Position numbers and translations under genes: made by a program. From the NCBI GenBank assembly GCA_905214235.1, contig CAJMLF010000007.1, forward strand, positions 9,882 to 73,881: a stretch of DNA of 64,000 nt. Reading direction: 5' to 3'. The notes beneath the pieces are model-generated. The model made no database searches. It had not been told where the DNA came from and saw only the letters and a program-made list of their open reading frames with translations. Below, one piece after another: positions 1-9,884 of this stretch (the first letter of the stretch is position 1; every line of letters starts with the position of its first letter). This DNA comes from an uncultured bacterium (lineage in GTDB: Bacteria > Bacillota > Bacilli > Lactobacillales > Lactobacillaceae).

Positions 1-453
1 TTCCAGTTCCCCAAAGAGGCCGACGTTGATCATGTTAATCACCATTAGAATAACCAAGATTAATAGGGGACCCACCCACTGGGGAAGGTTTGGGAACCAG
101 TAACGAAGGTAAATCCCGGTCGCCGTCAAGTCGGCCATCGCCAGGGTCAGCCAGCAGGCCCAGTACATCCAACCGGTGATAAATTCCATCCGGTCACCAA
201 GGTAGTACTGGATGGCATCGATGAACGAGTGCCGGGAAGTATCCTCTAAGAGCAGCTCACCGAGCGCCCGCATCATGAAGAAGATGAAGACCCCGACAAT
301 TAAATACGAAAGGATAATCGAAGGTCCCGCTTCATGGATTGCTGAACCAGAACCCAGGAACAGCCCTGTTCCGATCGCCCCACCGATGGCAATCATTGTA
401 ATGTGGCGACTCTTTAGTGACCGTTTTAGCTTCTGTTGTTGCTGCTTGTCCAT
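1..453 (-). CDS. Amino acid permease, APC family (3' part beyond window)
   Basis: Translating the minus strand from the ATG at 453 gives 151 residues of an APC-superfamily amino acid/proton symporter before the window edge cuts it. The start follows a good ribosome site (AAGGAGG, 461-467). The N-terminus is short, cytoplasmic and Q/K-rich, then comes the family signature of helix 1 (IAIGGAIGTGLFLGSGSAI), the broken helix that binds the substrate amino group in this family, and further membrane segments. A T-box leader lies directly upstream, so expression should respond to an uncharged tRNA; the amino acid cannot be named from the protein alone. The family call is firm, the substrate unknown. 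Confidence 0.9.
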   Translation of the reverse strand, partial: MDKQQQQKLKRSLKSRHITMIAIGGAIGTGLFLGSGSAIHEAGPSIILSYLIVGVFIFFMMRALGELLLEDTSRHSFIDAIQYYLGDRMEFITGWMYWACWLTLAMADLTATGIYLRYWFPNLPQWVGPLLILVILMVINMINVGLFGELE

Positions 454-484
454 TCTGTAACCTCCTTAAGTTAAATACTGACTA

Positions 485-690
485 TTCGTGGGGGAAAATA
501 AAAAACGCCCCTGGTAATACACCAGGGACGTTTCTTGACGCGGTTCCACCCATCTTCATAGCCTTACTAGACTACCTCTCGGTTGATAATGGAACCACCC
601 ATTTCACGTACATGCCATTTCGCTAGACCGGGCTTGCACCACCTGTCCGGTTCTCTAAAGCTAGCGATTAATTAGAAGATGTTAATTATT
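485..690 (-). promoter_or_regulatory. T-box riboswitch leader of the amino acid permease
   Basis: Read on the minus strand the leader holds a T-box core (GGGTGGAACCGCG, about 541-553), an upstream stem closed by TCGCTAG/CTAGCGA (about 627-670), and a terminator hairpin (ACGTCCCTGGTG...CACCAGGGGCGTTTTT, about 497-533) that ends just before the permease start. Uncharged cognate tRNA would stabilise the antiterminator. I could not place the specifier codon with confidence. Confidence 0.85.
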
Positions 691-747
691 CTATAATGTT
701 CTTTGGGAAATGTCAAACGATTTTCAAAATTAATTTCAAATTGTTCG

Positions 748-1491
748 TTAGACGTTCAGGACCTTGTCCAGGAAGTTCTTGGTGTCTTCCTGTTGTGGGT
801 GGTCAAAGATTTGTTCTGGGGTCCCCTGTTCACGAATATTACCATCGTGGAAGAAGACGACCCGGTCTGCCACCTGCTTGGCAAAGCCCATTTCGTGGGT
901 AACCACGATCATCGTCATCCCCTGCCGGGCAAGGTTCTTCATGACCTCCAGAACGTCCCCGACCATTTCGGGATCCAGGGCACTGGTTGGTTCGTCAAAG
1001 AGCATCACGTCCGGTTTCATGGCCAGCGCCCGGGCAATGGCCACCCGTTGCTTCTGCCCACCGGAGAGGGTCTTCGGGTTGACGTTGGCCTTTTCCTTTA
1101 AGCCGACCACTTCTAGGTAGTGGAGGGCGTCTCTTTCAGCTTCCTCCTTGGTCTCCTTCTTCAGTTGCACGGGAGCCAGGGTAATGTTTTCCAAAACGGA
1201 CATGTTTGGGAAGAGGTTAAAGTGCTGGAAAACCATCCCGATATTTTCCCGAACTTTGTTAATGTTCACCTTCGGGTCGGCGATGTCGTAACCGTCAACG
1301 TAGACGTGCCCACCATTCGGAATTTCCAGCCGGTTCAGGCACCGTAAAAAGGTACTCTTCCCCGAACCGGAAGGACCAATCATGCAAACCACTTCACTCG
1401 GCTTAACATTCAGGTTGATCCCCTGGAGAACTTCATTCTTCCCGTAACTCTTGTGGAGGTCCTTTACTTGTACTTTGTATTGTTTATCCAT
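748..1491 (-). CDS. glnQ: Polar amino acid ABC transporter, ATP-binding protein (GlnQ type)
   Basis: A 247-residue ABC ATPase that powers uptake of a polar amino acid. Visible motifs: Walker [10 protein letters not shown] (about residues 39-47), Q-loop region FQHFNLFP, signature LSGGQKQR, Walker B VMLFDEPT and the switch histidine in VVTHEMGF. Length and motifs are those of the GlnQ/HisP subfamily. The start codon overlaps the end of the upstream fused binding-protein/permease gene (stop and start nearly touching), so the two are translated together and form a complete importer. The exact substrate (glutamine, cystine, histidine or other) is not determined. Confidence 0.92.
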   Translation of the reverse strand: MDKQYKVQVKDLHKSYGKNEVLQGINLNVKPSEVVCMIGPSGSGKSTFLRCLNRLEIPNGGHVYVDGYDIADPKVNINKVRENIGMVFQHFNLFPNMSVLENITLAPVQLKKETKEEAERDALHYLEVVGLKEKANVNPKTLSGGQKQRVAIARALAMKPDVMLFDEPTSALDPEMVGDVLEVMKNLARQGMTMIVVTHEMGFAKQVADRVVFFHDGNIREQGTPEQIFDHPQQEDTKNFLDKVLNV

Positions 1492-1492
1492 A

Positions 1493-2956
1493 TTAAGCCA
1501 TCCTCTTTTGAATGTAGTTTGATAACCAGGTCAGCAGGGTAATGATGATGATGTAGATTGTCCCAATGATTAACCACATCTTGAACCCTTCCATGTTTTG
1601 TGAAATGATCACTGTCCCGGTCTGCGTCAGTTCCATGACCCCAATTGCCGAAAGAATGGAAGTATCCTTCAAAGTGATGATGAACTGGTTGACCAGGGAT
1701 GGGACCATGATCTTAATTCCTTGTGGTGCCACAACCTTGATCAAGGCCTTCCGGTATGGCAGTCCCAAGCTCCGGGCCGCTTCCCATTGGCCAGGGTCAA
1801 CGGCATCAAAGCCACCCTTAACGATGGCCCCGATGTAGGCCCCTTCGTCAAGCATCAACGTCATGATCCCGGCGAGGAACAGTGGGACCTTGTGGCCAAT
1901 CACGTTTGGCAACCCCATGTAGATGAAGAAGGCTAAAACGATCATTGGCAGTCCCCGGAAGATGTAGATAATGACACTGGAGATTCCGTTGGCAATTTTA
2001 CTCTGCATAACTCCCAGGACACCGAGAATCAGGCCGAAGATCATCGCTAAGATAATCCCGACAATCGTCAGCTGGATAGTCATCCATAAACCGTTAAGCA
2101 GTGCTGTCCGGTTAGCCTTCAAGAGGCCAAGGATTGTCCGGCTAGCAGTGCTACTCTTGGTTGTCTTGCTGCTCTTCGTGTACTTGTTGACGATTTGCTT
2201 CATTTGGCCGGTCTTGTTCAACCAGTCAATCCCGTCGTTAACCTTCTTTTGCAGTGCCAGGTTCTGGCCCTTTTGGAAACCAACCGCCACTGGTTGGGCA
2301 TCAATTGGTTTCTTGGTAACGATTTTCAGTGGGACCCCGGTCCGAATCCCGTATTGAAGAACTGGCCCGTCATCAAAGGTAGCGTCGGTGTTTCCGTTCT
2401 TAACATCGTTCCACATCGTGTTTGAAGAGTCGAAGTAACGGATTTTGTACCCGTACTTCTTCTGGTTCTTCTTAACAAAGAGGGCGGCACTAGTCCCGGA
2501 CTTAGCCGAAACCACCTTCCCCTTCAACTGCTTCAGGGAAGTAATCTTGCTGTTCTTGGCAACCGCCATCATGACACCGTCTGTGTAGTAGGGCTTGGAG
2601 AAGTCAAACTTCTGTTTCCGCTCGTTAGTGACGCTCATCCCGGCGATGACGGCGTCAACCTGGCCGCCTTCCAGAGCCTGCAGGTCTCCGTTAAAGCTCA
2701 TTGGCTTGAGCTTGTACTTGAAGTGTTCGTGCTTGGCAATCTTCTTTAGCATTTCGATTTCAATTCCGGGGTTCTTACCGGAATAGCCACCCTTGCTATC
2801 CTGAATTTCGAAGGGCTCGAACGTGTTGTTGGTGGCAAAGGTGTAAGTCGGTTCGGCGGCAGACACACTCTGTGGTTCGACTAGTGACCACCCTACTGCA
2901 ATCCCGAGGACTGCGATGAAGGTGGCTAGTATTTTTTTCCAACCTATTTTCCGCAT
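1493..2956 (-). CDS. Amino acid ABC transporter, fused substrate-binding and permease protein
   Basis: A 487-residue fusion of an extracellular solute-binding domain and a membrane permease domain, typical of lactic acid bacteria (GlnP/GlnH type). A signal peptide (hydrophobic stretch [17 protein letters not shown], cleavage after VSAA) precedes the SBP_bac_3 domain (about residues 40-265, with [14 protein letters not shown] and GLQV-like ligand motifs such as [14 protein letters not shown]). A Lys/Ser/Thr linker leads to the permease with its EAA-like loop ([21 protein letters not shown]). I chose the ATG at 2956 because AAAGGAG lies 8 bases upstream; an upstream in-frame TTG at 2980 overlaps that ribosome site. 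Forms an operon with the ATPase. Confidence 0.92.
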   Translation of the reverse strand: MRKIGWKKILATFIAVLGIAVGWSLVEPQSVSAAEPTYTFATNNTFEPFEIQDSKGGYSGKNPGIEIEMLKKIAKHEHFKYKLKPMSFNGDLQALEGGQVDAVIAGMSVTNERKQKFDFSKPYYTDGVMMAVAKNSKITSLKQLKGKVVSAKSGTSAALFVKKNQKKYGYKIRYFDSSNTMWNDVKNGNTDATFDDGPVLQYGIRTGVPLKIVTKKPIDAQPVAVGFQKGQNLALQKKVNDGIDWLNKTGQMKQIVNKYTKSSKTTKSSTASRTILGLLKANRTALLNGLWMTIQLTIVGIILAMIFGLILGVLGVMQSKIANGISSVIIYIFRGLPMIVLAFFIYMGLPNVIGHKVPLFLAGIMTLMLDEGAYIGAIVKGGFDAVDPGQWEAARSLGLPYRKALIKVVAPQGIKIMVPSLVNQFIITLKDTSILSAIGVMELTQTGTVIISQNMEGFKMWLIIGTIYIIIITLLTWLSNYIQKRMA

Positions 2957-3173
2957 TATCAACCGACTCCTTTTAATCAAATTTTAACGTTGCTAATACA
3001 TTATCACCGCATCCGGCGAAAGTGAATAGGATTAAGGAAAAAGCATGTATCTCAAAGATGGTAGCGGTTTAAACAAAATTTAAGTAAGAATTTAGACCCA
3101 TTTAACTTTAAAAAATTAACGTCATTTTTATATTCCCTAGCAATTATTAAAATCTTCTTATTTTAAGCCAAAC

Positions 3174-3226
3174 AAAAAAAGCACCGCACTTCCGGACGAA
3201 GATCCGGACGTGTGCGGCGCCTGTTA
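3174..3226 (-). terminator. Rho-independent terminator of serS
   Basis: On the minus strand a long hairpin (GCGCCGCACACGTCCGGA / TCCGGAAGTGCGGTGC, loop TCTTCG) is followed by a run of seven T. It lies just downstream of the serS stop codon. Confidence 0.9.
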
Positions 3227-3240
3227 ATCATATTAAGTTA

Positions 3241-4539
3241 TTACTTGTTACGGAATGGAACGGCGTTTTCCTTGGTGATCTTAGTAACCCCGTGCATGTA
3301 TGGTACTAAGACATCTGGAATCGTTACGGAGCCATCTTCGTTTTGGTAGTTTTCCAGGATGGCGGCAACGGTCCGACCAACGGCCAAACCAGAACCGTTC
3401 AGGGTGTGAACGTATTGCAGGTTACCGTTCTCGTCCCGGTATTGGGTGTGCATCCGCCGAGCTTGGAAGTCGGTACAGTTAGAACAACTCGATACTTCAC
3501 GGTACTTGTTCTGGGCAGGCATCCACAGTTCGATATCGTGGGTCATGGCTGCCGTGAAACTCATGTCACCGGTGGTCAAAGTGATAACGTGGTATGGAAT
3601 GTTCAACTTCTTCAAGATGTTTTCACCGTTAGCGGTCATCTTTTCAAGTTCATCCCATGAATCTTCGGGCTTAGTGTACTTAACCATTTCAACCTTGTTG
3701 AATTGGTGCATCCGGATCAAACCACGGGTGTCACGACCAGCGGCCCCGGCTTCAGAACGGAAGCAAGGCGATAAGGCGGTGACGTATACTGGCAGTTCTT
3801 CGGTTGGGATAACTTCACCACGCAGGTAGTTTGTCAACGGCACTTCGGCAGTTGGGATCAGAGTCATGTCCTCACCGTTTACCCGGTAAACAGAGTTCCG
3901 GAATTTTGGATATTGACCAGTCCCGTACATTGATGCGGCGTTAACGATGTATGGTGGCAGAACTTCGGTGTAACCGTCCTTCATGTGTTCGTCCAGCATG
4001 AAGTTGTAAACGGCCCGTTCCAGTTGGGCACCTAAACCAAGGTAGTAGACGAAACGAGCACCAGATACCTTGTGGGCCCGGTCGAAGTCCAGGATTCCCA
4101 GGTTAGTACCAATGTCCCAGTGGTGCTTTGGTTCGAAGTCGAACTTACGGATGGTGCCGACCTTCCGTAATTCAGTAGCCCCTTCTTCCGTCAGGCTAAC
4201 TGGTACGTCGTCGTGCGGGATGTTAGGAATCCCGGCCAGCAGGTCGTGCAGCTTTTCATCATTGGCGTCAACCTTTTCGTCGAGTTCCTTGATGTCGGCA
4301 CCCAGCTTACGCGTTTGGGCAATTGCTTCATCAGCATTTTCGCCATTCTTCTTGGCTTCACCAATCTTTTCGGTGGCTTCGTTTCGTTCGGCCTTCAGGG
4401 CTTCGGTCTTTTGCAGAAGTTCACGCCGCTTCTTATCGAGGTCAAGGACTTCATCAATTTCTTCCGGCTTAACGCCACGGGTGGCTAATTTCTTCTTGTA
4501 GAAATCTGGGTCTTGACGCATCTTCTTAATATCTAACAT
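3241..4539 (-). CDS. serS: Serine--tRNA ligase
   Basis: A 432-residue class II aminoacyl-tRNA synthetase that charges tRNA-Ser with serine in the cytosol. The first 100 residues form the long antiparallel coiled-coil arm that grips the tRNA-Ser variable arm (many charged heptads from [10 protein letters not shown] onward). Class II motif 2 is seen as [21 protein letters not shown] and motif 3 as [18 protein letters not shown]. Length is normal. The start follows GGAGGTAGAATT. A serine-type T-box leader upstream controls it. No other gene shares the transcript. Confidence 0.98.
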   Translation of the reverse strand: MLDIKKMRQDPDFYKKKLATRGVKPEEIDEVLDLDKKRRELLQKTEALKAERNEATEKIGEAKKNGENADEAIAQTRKLGADIKELDEKVDANDEKLHDLLAGIPNIPHDDVPVSLTEEGATELRKVGTIRKFDFEPKHHWDIGTNLGILDFDRAHKVSGARFVYYLGLGAQLERAVYNFMLDEHMKDGYTEVLPPYIVNAASMYGTGQYPKFRNSVYRVNGEDMTLIPTAEVPLTNYLRGEVIPTEELPVYVTALSPCFRSEAGAAGRDTRGLIRMHQFNKVEMVKYTKPEDSWDELEKMTANGENILKKLNIPYHVITLTTGDMSFTAAMTHDIELWMPAQNKYREVSSCSNCTDFQARRMHTQYRDENGNLQYVHTLNGSGLAVGRTVAAILENYQNEDGSVTIPDVLVPYMHGVTKITKENAVPFRNK

Positions 4540-4554
4540 AATTCTACCTCCGAA

Positions 4555-4765
4555 TATAAAAGAGCCATTCCATCCTCAAATATTTTGGGACGAAATGGCT
4601 CTAGTTCCGCGGTACCACCCAAGTTTGACCTCAATAGTCACCCTCATGATGGATAACGGCCACCAGCCGTGCGGCATTACCCGCCCACAAACTTAACTGC
4701 ACCGGAGTTTCGGTTAACTGCTCGCACCACCCGCAGCTTCTCTGGTAACCTACTTAAAATGCATT
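4555..4765 (-). promoter_or_regulatory. T-box riboswitch leader of serS
   Basis: The minus strand shows a T-box core (GGGTGGTACCGCGG, about 4606-4620), an AGAGAAGCTGCGGGTGGTGCGAG apical region near 4720-4745, and a terminator stem GAGCCATTTCGTC/GATGGAATGGCTC followed by TTTT close to the gene. Position before serS implies sensing of uncharged tRNA-Ser. The rest of the gap up to 4900 is AT-rich; it holds a hairpin (AGTGGCGC/GCGCCACT, 4872-4894) downstream of apbE and presumably the serS promoter. Confidence 0.92.
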
Positions 4766-4900
4766 TCGTGTTTGATATTGATTATGATACTATTATATTT
4801 TTTCTTATTTGGCAAGGCTTTCTTTAAATATTTTATGAGAAAAAATTATCTCACCTTTAAGAAACGTAATAGTGGCGCCGTTTCCAGCGCCACTAATTTT

Positions 4901-5824
4901 TTAAAGATTTACGTTTACGATGTGCTCATCATTGTGGATGAAGACGGCTCCCCGGTTACCCGGCTGTTCCTCCCAGCCGGCAATTGGTTCCCCGTTGAAA
5001 AAGAGCCGCTTGGCCTCCACTTCCCCCAGCACGGACTGGTCAGTAAAGACCGTTACGCTGCTCAGGTCAGTTTCCAAAGGGTACCCGGTCCGCGGGTCCA
5101 GCAAGTGGTGGTAACGCTTGCCGTTCTTCACCAAGAAACGCTCGTAGATCCCCGAAGTGACCGCCGAGCACGCGGACTGGCAAACCGTCTCCATGTTCTG
5201 CCCCCGCTTCAGTTGGGGATCTTGAACACCGATGATCCACTGGCCATCTGGACGGCGGGGTGACTTCCCAACAAAGAGGAGGTTACCGCCTAGGTCAATG
5301 ATCCCGGCTGGTACCCCGGCACTTTGCCAGTAGTCACGCAGGCGGTCGGCAATGTAGCCCTTGGCGATGCCGCCCAGGTCGAGTTCCATCCCCGGCTGTT
5401 CCAGGTAAACCGTCCGGTTCTCGTCGTCGAGCAGGACCTGGTAAGGGTCAATCAACCGCAGGCGGTCCTTAATTGCGGCGTCACTGGGCACGTTGGCCCC
5501 GCTAAAACCAATCTTCCACAGCTTGACGAGGGGCCCAATCAGGGCGTTAAAGCCAAAGTTCTCTCGGCTGTAGTGAACCGCCAATTTGATAAGGTCGTAG
5601 GTCGACTGTGAAACCAGCTTCGGCGTATGACCGGCAGCCTGGTTGACCGACATGACCTCAGAGACCGGCCGGTTAACCGTCAAGCGGTCCTCGTAGCCGT
5701 CAATTAGCTTCATCGACTTACTAAGAATCGGGAAGTACTGGTCACCGTAAACCGTTAAGACAATCTTGGTACCAAGAGCATGGTGGACCATACTATGCCG
5801 TTGGGCCATTAACTCGCTTGCCAT
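4901..5824 (-). CDS. apbE: FAD:protein FMN transferase (ApbE family)
   Basis: A 307-residue ApbE-family enzyme, which attaches FMN covalently to a threonine of target flavoproteins using FAD and Mg2+. Family motifs are visible: LDLGGIAKGYIADR (FAD/Mg site), GNLLFVGKSP, SACSAVTSGIYER and HHLLDPRTGYP. There is no signal peptide or lipobox, so it acts inside the cell, unlike the Gram-negative lipoprotein form. It starts 9 bases after the stop of a flavin reductase gene and so belongs to a three-gene flavin operon. Its target protein is not encoded in this window. Confidence 0.92.
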   Translation of the reverse strand: MASELMAQRHSMVHHALGTKIVLTVYGDQYFPILSKSMKLIDGYEDRLTVNRPVSEVMSVNQAAGHTPKLVSQSTYDLIKLAVHYSRENFGFNALIGPLVKLWKIGFSGANVPSDAAIKDRLRLIDPYQVLLDDENRTVYLEQPGMELDLGGIAKGYIADRLRDYWQSAGVPAGIIDLGGNLLFVGKSPRRPDGQWIIGVQDPQLKRGQNMETVCQSACSAVTSGIYERFLVKNGKRYHHLLDPRTGYPLETDLSSVTVFTDQSVLGEVEAKRLFFNGEPIAGWEEQPGNRGAVFIHNDEHIVNVNL

Positions 5825-5833
5825 CGTGCATTC

Positions 5834-7069
5834 CTAGTTTTCGGAAGCACCAGTGGTGGCGTCCGCACTTTCGTCATCAGCGTCAACACTGCCACTTTCT
5901 GAAGCAGCAGAGGTGGCGTCACTGTCGTCAGCTTGGGCCGGGGTTTCGTCCCCTGCGGAAGCATTAGCGGTGTTGTCAGCACCCGTTTCGGATGCCCCAG
6001 TTGAAGCATCGACCGTTTCACTGGCGGCTTCGTCAGCGTCGTCGTGCTTGGAAGCACCAGTCGTTGCGTCTGGCTTGTTGTCCCAAGCACCGTTTTCGAA
6101 GAGGTTGAGGATGTATTCAACACTCCCCGTGAACTCGATGGTCCCCAGGTAGTGGCCGTCAATGTCACGCAGAGCATAGTATTGGATCAGTGAACGGTGG
6201 CCGTTCATCCACAGTGGACGGGTAACGATATCCTTCTCCCCGTCACGGAAGCTGTTGATAATCTTGGTGACGATCGGCACGGCCTTCGGTGGGTGACACT
6301 CAGTGATTGGTTCGTTTAGGGAAGCCACGCTCCGGACGTGTTCCCGGTTTGGCTTGTCTGAGTACCAGGCAAAGCGGTCAGAACTATCAACCAAGTCAAT
6401 TTCAAATGGAATTGTACTGAAAATCTGTTGAACTTCTTTTAATGACAGGCGACCCGTTGGGAAATTAATGTAGGCATCGCTAATCTTTGGGCGTTTGATA
6501 GGCATCTGAACTTCCTCCTCATCAACATTTTTGAATACCTGAATATACTGAATAAAGCTAGTAAAGCACTTCTCCAGGTTGTCCCGCATGTTTTCATTGA
6601 TCAGGCGGCCATCCTTAGAAAATACACGACTAGCCCCACCAATCAAGACTTCGTTGCCGGGCAATAAGTTAGCATCACAGTCTGGTGAAATCAAAATTTG
6701 CCGCATCTGGACTTGGGAGCGGGCAGATGCTTGACGGCCATAGGAAACCCCCACGACCATGACTGGCTTGTGCTTCAGTACTTCAGTGTGATAAGAAAGC
6801 CATTCCGTGGCACTCTTCAGTGCGGCCGGGATTCCGTGGTCATATTCTGGTGTTGAGAATACGACCCCGTCAGCAGCCTTCACCTTTTGCTTTAACTTCC
6901 AAACCTCGGTCTGTTCTTCCAGCGGAACGTCCACACTAAAGGCGGGCAGCTTGCTAATTTCGTAAATTTCGATGTCGGCCATCTGCTTAAAGTGCTTCTT
7001 CATAAACTTAAGTAAGATCCGGTTGTATGAGAAGTTTGCGTTGGTCCCGACTAAAGCTAAAATCTTCAT
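5834..7069 (-). CDS. NADPH-dependent FMN reductase with C-terminal PAS-like domain and acidic tail
   Basis: A 411-residue multi-domain flavoprotein. Residues 1-190 are an NADPH-dependent FMN reductase fold (MKILALVGTNANFSYNR, FSTPEYDHGIPAALKSATEW). Residues about 200-335 resemble the PAS_10 domain found in DUF438 proteins (VDSSDRFAWYSDKPNREHVR, ECHPPKAVPIVTKIINSFRDGEKD, GHYLGTIEFTGSVEYI). The last 70 or so residues are low-complexity, rich in Ala, Ser, Thr, Asp, Glu and Gly with repeated TTGAS/ASETG-like units. It shares a TAATG stop-start overlap with the shorter reductase upstream and is followed by apbE. Likely moves electrons through flavin; the partner is unknown. Confidence 0.85.
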   Translation of the reverse strand: MKILALVGTNANFSYNRILLKFMKKHFKQMADIEIYEISKLPAFSVDVPLEEQTEVWKLKQKVKAADGVVFSTPEYDHGIPAALKSATEWLSYHTEVLKHKPVMVVGVSYGRQASARSQVQMRQILISPDCDANLLPGNEVLIGGASRVFSKDGRLINENMRDNLEKCFTSFIQYIQVFKNVDEEEVQMPIKRPKISDAYINFPTGRLSLKEVQQIFSTIPFEIDLVDSSDRFAWYSDKPNREHVRSVASLNEPITECHPPKAVPIVTKIINSFRDGEKDIVTRPLWMNGHRSLIQYYALRDIDGHYLGTIEFTGSVEYILNLFENGAWDNKPDATTGASKHDDADEAASETVDASTGASETGADNTANASAGDETPAQADDSDATSAASESGSVDADDESADATTGASEN

Positions 7070-7644
7070 TAGTCCTTTGCCGCCTCCTTTTTGGCAACCA
7101 TCCCGTTGATTGCTTCTGCGTATGGCTTAAACTCACTGATACACTTGTTGAGGAAACTAATTATCCCTTCATCAGTGATGTTACCGTCCTTATCAATCAT
7201 ATCTGCAACATTACTCATAAAGAATTCTTCACCTTGGAAGACATGGGCATTGACCCCGGGAGAGATCAAGATGTCCCGCAATTGGACTTGCGAACGGGAG
7301 GAACCTTGCTCATGGGTTGACGCACCGATGATCATTACCGGCTTGTTTTCTAGTGGGTGGAGTTCGTATGACAGCCATTCAACCATGCTCTTCAAGGCCG
7401 AGGTGATTGAGTGGTTATATTCTGGGCTGGCAATAATTACCGCATCGGCCGCGGCAACCCGGCGGTCAATATCAGCAACTACTTCCGGCGTCTTTCCTTT
7501 GTAGTTTTCGTTAAAGAGGGGAACCTTGCGAATGTCAATTACATCGACATCGTCAGTATCACGAAGGTCTTTCGCAATAAACTCTAACAGCATTCGATTA
7601 TAAGAATGGTTCGCGTTGGATCCTGCAATTGCAGCAATCTTCAA
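7069..7644 (-). CDS. NADPH-dependent FMN reductase
   Basis: A 191-residue flavodoxin-like reductase, closely related to the first domain of the downstream 411-residue protein (MKIAAIAGSNANHSYNRMLLEF; IASPEYNHSITSALKSMVEWLSYE). It is expected to reduce FMN or use bound FMN to reduce small acceptors with NAD(P)H. It is the first gene of the operon with the larger reductase and apbE; the stop codon overlaps the next start (TAATG). The 7645-7871 region upstream is AT-rich and holds the divergent promoters of this operon and the methyltransferase gene. Confidence 0.9.
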   Translation of the reverse strand: MKIAAIAGSNANHSYNRMLLEFIAKDLRDTDDVDVIDIRKVPLFNENYKGKTPEVVADIDRRVAAADAVIIASPEYNHSITSALKSMVEWLSYELHPLENKPVMIIGASTHEQGSSRSQVQLRDILISPGVNAHVFQGEEFFMSNVADMIDKDGNITDEGIISFLNKCISEFKPYAEAINGMVAKKEAAKD

Positions 7645-7871
7645 GACATGTCACTTCCTTATAATAATTTATGCAACATTTCACATTGTCATTTTACTAT
7701 ATTTTTGTAAAGAGCGACACCAATCGGCAACAATTATTAGCGATTATTTAAATTATTAGATAATTTTCAAAGATTTGATTATAAAGTTACCCTTTCAATA
7801 CAGGGTACCCCCGCCACATTCTTAAGGGGGAGATGTGCTAAAATAGAGGAACTACTATAAGGAGAGTAAGC

Positions 7872-9263
7872 ATGGCAAAAGATAAAGCTGCGTCACAAGT
7901 TGAAGTTAATGTTGGCGACCGTTTCCCCCTGACGATCCGACGACTGGGAGTCAACGGTCACGGAATCGGTTATTTTAAACACAAGGTCTGCTTCGTTCCC
8001 GGGGCCCTGCTCGGTGAAGTAGTCGTGGCGGAGGTCACTAAAGTTCACCCCCGCTTCCTTGAGGCCAAGATTCACCGGATTCGGAGAAAGAGCAAGCACC
8101 GTGTGGCCCCCCGCGATAGCTACGCCAACGTGGCCGGGGGCTTCGAACTAGAAAACCTGGCCTACCCCGAACAACTAAGGTTTAAGCGCCAGGTTGTAAT
8201 TGACAGTTTGGAAAAATTTCAGCCTTACGGTTACCGCAACTACGATGTGCGCCCGACCATCGCCGCACCAGAACAGTACCACTACCGGAATAAGGCCCAG
8301 TTCCCAATGCGGATGGTTGACGGCCACGTGGTCGCTGGTTTATATAAGCCCAACAGTCACGACATTGTTGACATGCAGGAGTGTGCCGTCCAAATGCCCC
8401 GGACGATGAAGGTCGTCAACACCGTTGTTAAGTTGATTGAGGAACTGCAGATTCCTGTCTACGATGAAGACCACAACAGCGGCATCATCAAGACGGTCGT
8501 CGTTCGCGAATCCTGGACGACCGGCGAGATTCAGCTGACTTTAATCACCAACACCCCTAAGCTGATCCACAAGCACCAACTCCTCGATAAAATTGCGGAA
8601 CAGCTACCAGAAGTTGTTTCCGTAATGCAAAACGTTAATCCGGGGGATACGCCACTGGTCTGGGGTGACCAGATGATCCACCTGGCCGGCAAGGAAGCCA
8701 TCACCGAGAGCCTGATGGGGCTGGATTTTAAGCTCTCTGCCCGGTCTTTTCTGCAGCTCAACCCGGAACAAACCGAGACCCTTTATGAACAGGCAGCCGA
8801 AGCCCTGGAGCTCGATAAGAACGATACCCTGATTGATGCCTATGCCGGGATTGGGACGATCGGCCTGTCTCTGGCACCCCGGGTTAAGGAAGTCCGGGGG
8901 ATGGAAGTCATTCCCGAAGCCGTGGCTGATGCTAACGCCAATGCCAAGCTTAACGGCATCGCAAACGCCCACTACGAAGTCGGCAAGGCCGAGGACGTGA
9001 TGCCAAAGTGGCTTGCCGAAGGGCTCCAGTTCGACGCCCTCGTTGTTGACCCGCCACGGGTGGGCCTGGATGAAGCCCTCATCAAGCAGATTCTCAAGGT
9101 TAAGCCCCGCAAGTTTGCCTACGTTTCCTGTGGGATGGCATCGCTGGCCCGCAACCTCCGGCGCCTAACCAGTGTCTACCACGTTGACTACATCCAGCCA
9201 ATCGACATGATGCCGCAAACTGCTCGTTGTGAAGCCGTTGTCAAGTTATCGCTGCGGCATTAA
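7872..9263 (+). CDS. rlmD: 23S rRNA (uracil-5-)-methyltransferase, RumA/RlmCD family
   Basis: A 463-residue SAM-dependent RNA methyltransferase. An N-terminal TRAM domain (about 12-70; VNGHGIGYFKHKVCFVPGALLGEVV) binds RNA; the C-terminal Rossmann domain carries DAYAGIGTIGLSLAP for SAM, the DPPRVGLD motif, and the catalytic cysteine in YVSCGMASLARNL, with the late glutamate in QTARCEAVV. In low-GC Gram-positives this family methylates U747 and/or U1939 of 23S rRNA; which site applies cannot be read here. A promoter-like TGCTAAAAT element lies near 7837-7844 and AAGGAGAG before the ATG. Confidence 0.92.
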   Translation: MAKDKAASQVEVNVGDRFPLTIRRLGVNGHGIGYFKHKVCFVPGALLGEVVVAEVTKVHPRFLEAKIHRIRRKSKHRVAPRDSYANVAGGFELENLAYPEQLRFKRQVVIDSLEKFQPYGYRNYDVRPTIAAPEQYHYRNKAQFPMRMVDGHVVAGLYKPNSHDIVDMQECAVQMPRTMKVVNTVVKLIEELQIPVYDEDHNSGIIKTVVVRESWTTGEIQLTLITNTPKLIHKHQLLDKIAEQLPEVVSVMQNVNPGDTPLVWGDQMIHLAGKEAITESLMGLDFKLSARSFLQLNPEQTETLYEQAAEALELDKNDTLIDAYAGIGTIGLSLAPRVKEVRGMEVIPEAVADANANAKLNGIANAHYEVGKAEDVMPKWLAEGLQFDALVVDPPRVGLDEALIKQILKVKPRKFAYVSCGMASLARNLRRLTSVYHVDYIQPIDMMPQTARCEAVVKLSLRH

Positions 9264-9327
9264 ATTAGTGTGGCCCCAGCGAGTGTGTTATCATTAATAT
9301 CTAATAAGAAAGAAGTGGAAAAGAGAT

Positions 9328-9732
9328 ATGCAAAACCCGTTTGGCAACAACAATAACGACGGTCAAAACCCATTTAACTTAAATAATCTCCCCTTACCAC
9401 CAAATTACGCAAAGATAGTTAATGATCAAGGCGACATCCGGATCTCCAAGGTGGGAATTTCATGGACGACCCTCTGGTTTGGCCCGTTTCCGGCCCTCTT
9501 CCGGGGCGACTACTACAATTTCATTTTAATGATCGTTCTCGATATCGACTACGCCCTGGTTGCCATGTTCTTTGGGCTGAATTGGCTCTTGGATTTCCCA
9601 TGGCCATCACTAGCGTTTGCTCTTTTGTACAACATGATGTACTTCAAGCACCTGTTCAACCGTGGCTACCGCCCAGCAGACCAGCGCTCAAAGCAATTAC
9701 TAATAAACGCCCGTTATTGGAAAGATAAATAA
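9328..9732 (+). CDS. Small membrane protein of unknown function
   Basis: A 134-residue protein with an Asn-rich N-terminus and two or three hydrophobic segments (about 55-100). The block ISWTTLWFGPFPALFRGDYYNF followed by helices is recurrent in small lactobacillus/streptococcal membrane proteins related to DUF2628, but no function is established. It follows the methyltransferase gene by 64 bases and may be co-transcribed. Confidence 0.75.
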   Translation: MQNPFGNNNNDGQNPFNLNNLPLPPNYAKIVNDQGDIRISKVGISWTTLWFGPFPALFRGDYYNFILMIVLDIDYALVAMFFGLNWLLDFPWPSLAFALLYNMMYFKHLFNRGYRPADQRSKQLLINARYWKDK

Positions 9733-9750
9733 TTTCCCGGGAAATAAACA

Positions 9751-9849
9751 AGCTGGGAAAAGCAACAGCGTGCTCCGTATGGCTAGTATAGGAGTACGCT
9801 GTTTTCCGCGATTACTGTATAATATTCAGAAAACTGAAAGATGCTGGGA
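9751..9849. repeat. Intergenic palindromic repeat, short copy
   Basis: Shares the outer frame of the copies at 29.1, 38.2 and 45.5 kb (AGCTGGGAAAAGC, GTGCTCCGTATGGCTAGTATAGG, CCGCGATTACTGTATAATATTC) but lacks the central hairpin cassette. Lies between convergent genes. Confidence 0.75.
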
Positions 9850-9884
9850 GAAAAAATGGTTTTCTCCCAGCATCTTTGTGTTTT
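9836..9884. terminator. Bidirectional terminator between convergent genes
   Basis: Stem AAGATGCTGGGAGAAAA / TTTTCTCCCAGCATCTT with a small loop, flanked by A- and T-rich sequence on both sides. It can end the plus-strand membrane-protein transcript and the minus-strand B3/4 transcript. Confidence 0.85.

Noticed and set aside
5809..6177. Frameshifted gene at the low-complexity tail of the flavin reductase
   Set aside because: The main frame continues without break to its stop and apbE follows normally; the other frame is a shadow of the repeated Ala/Ser/Thr codons.
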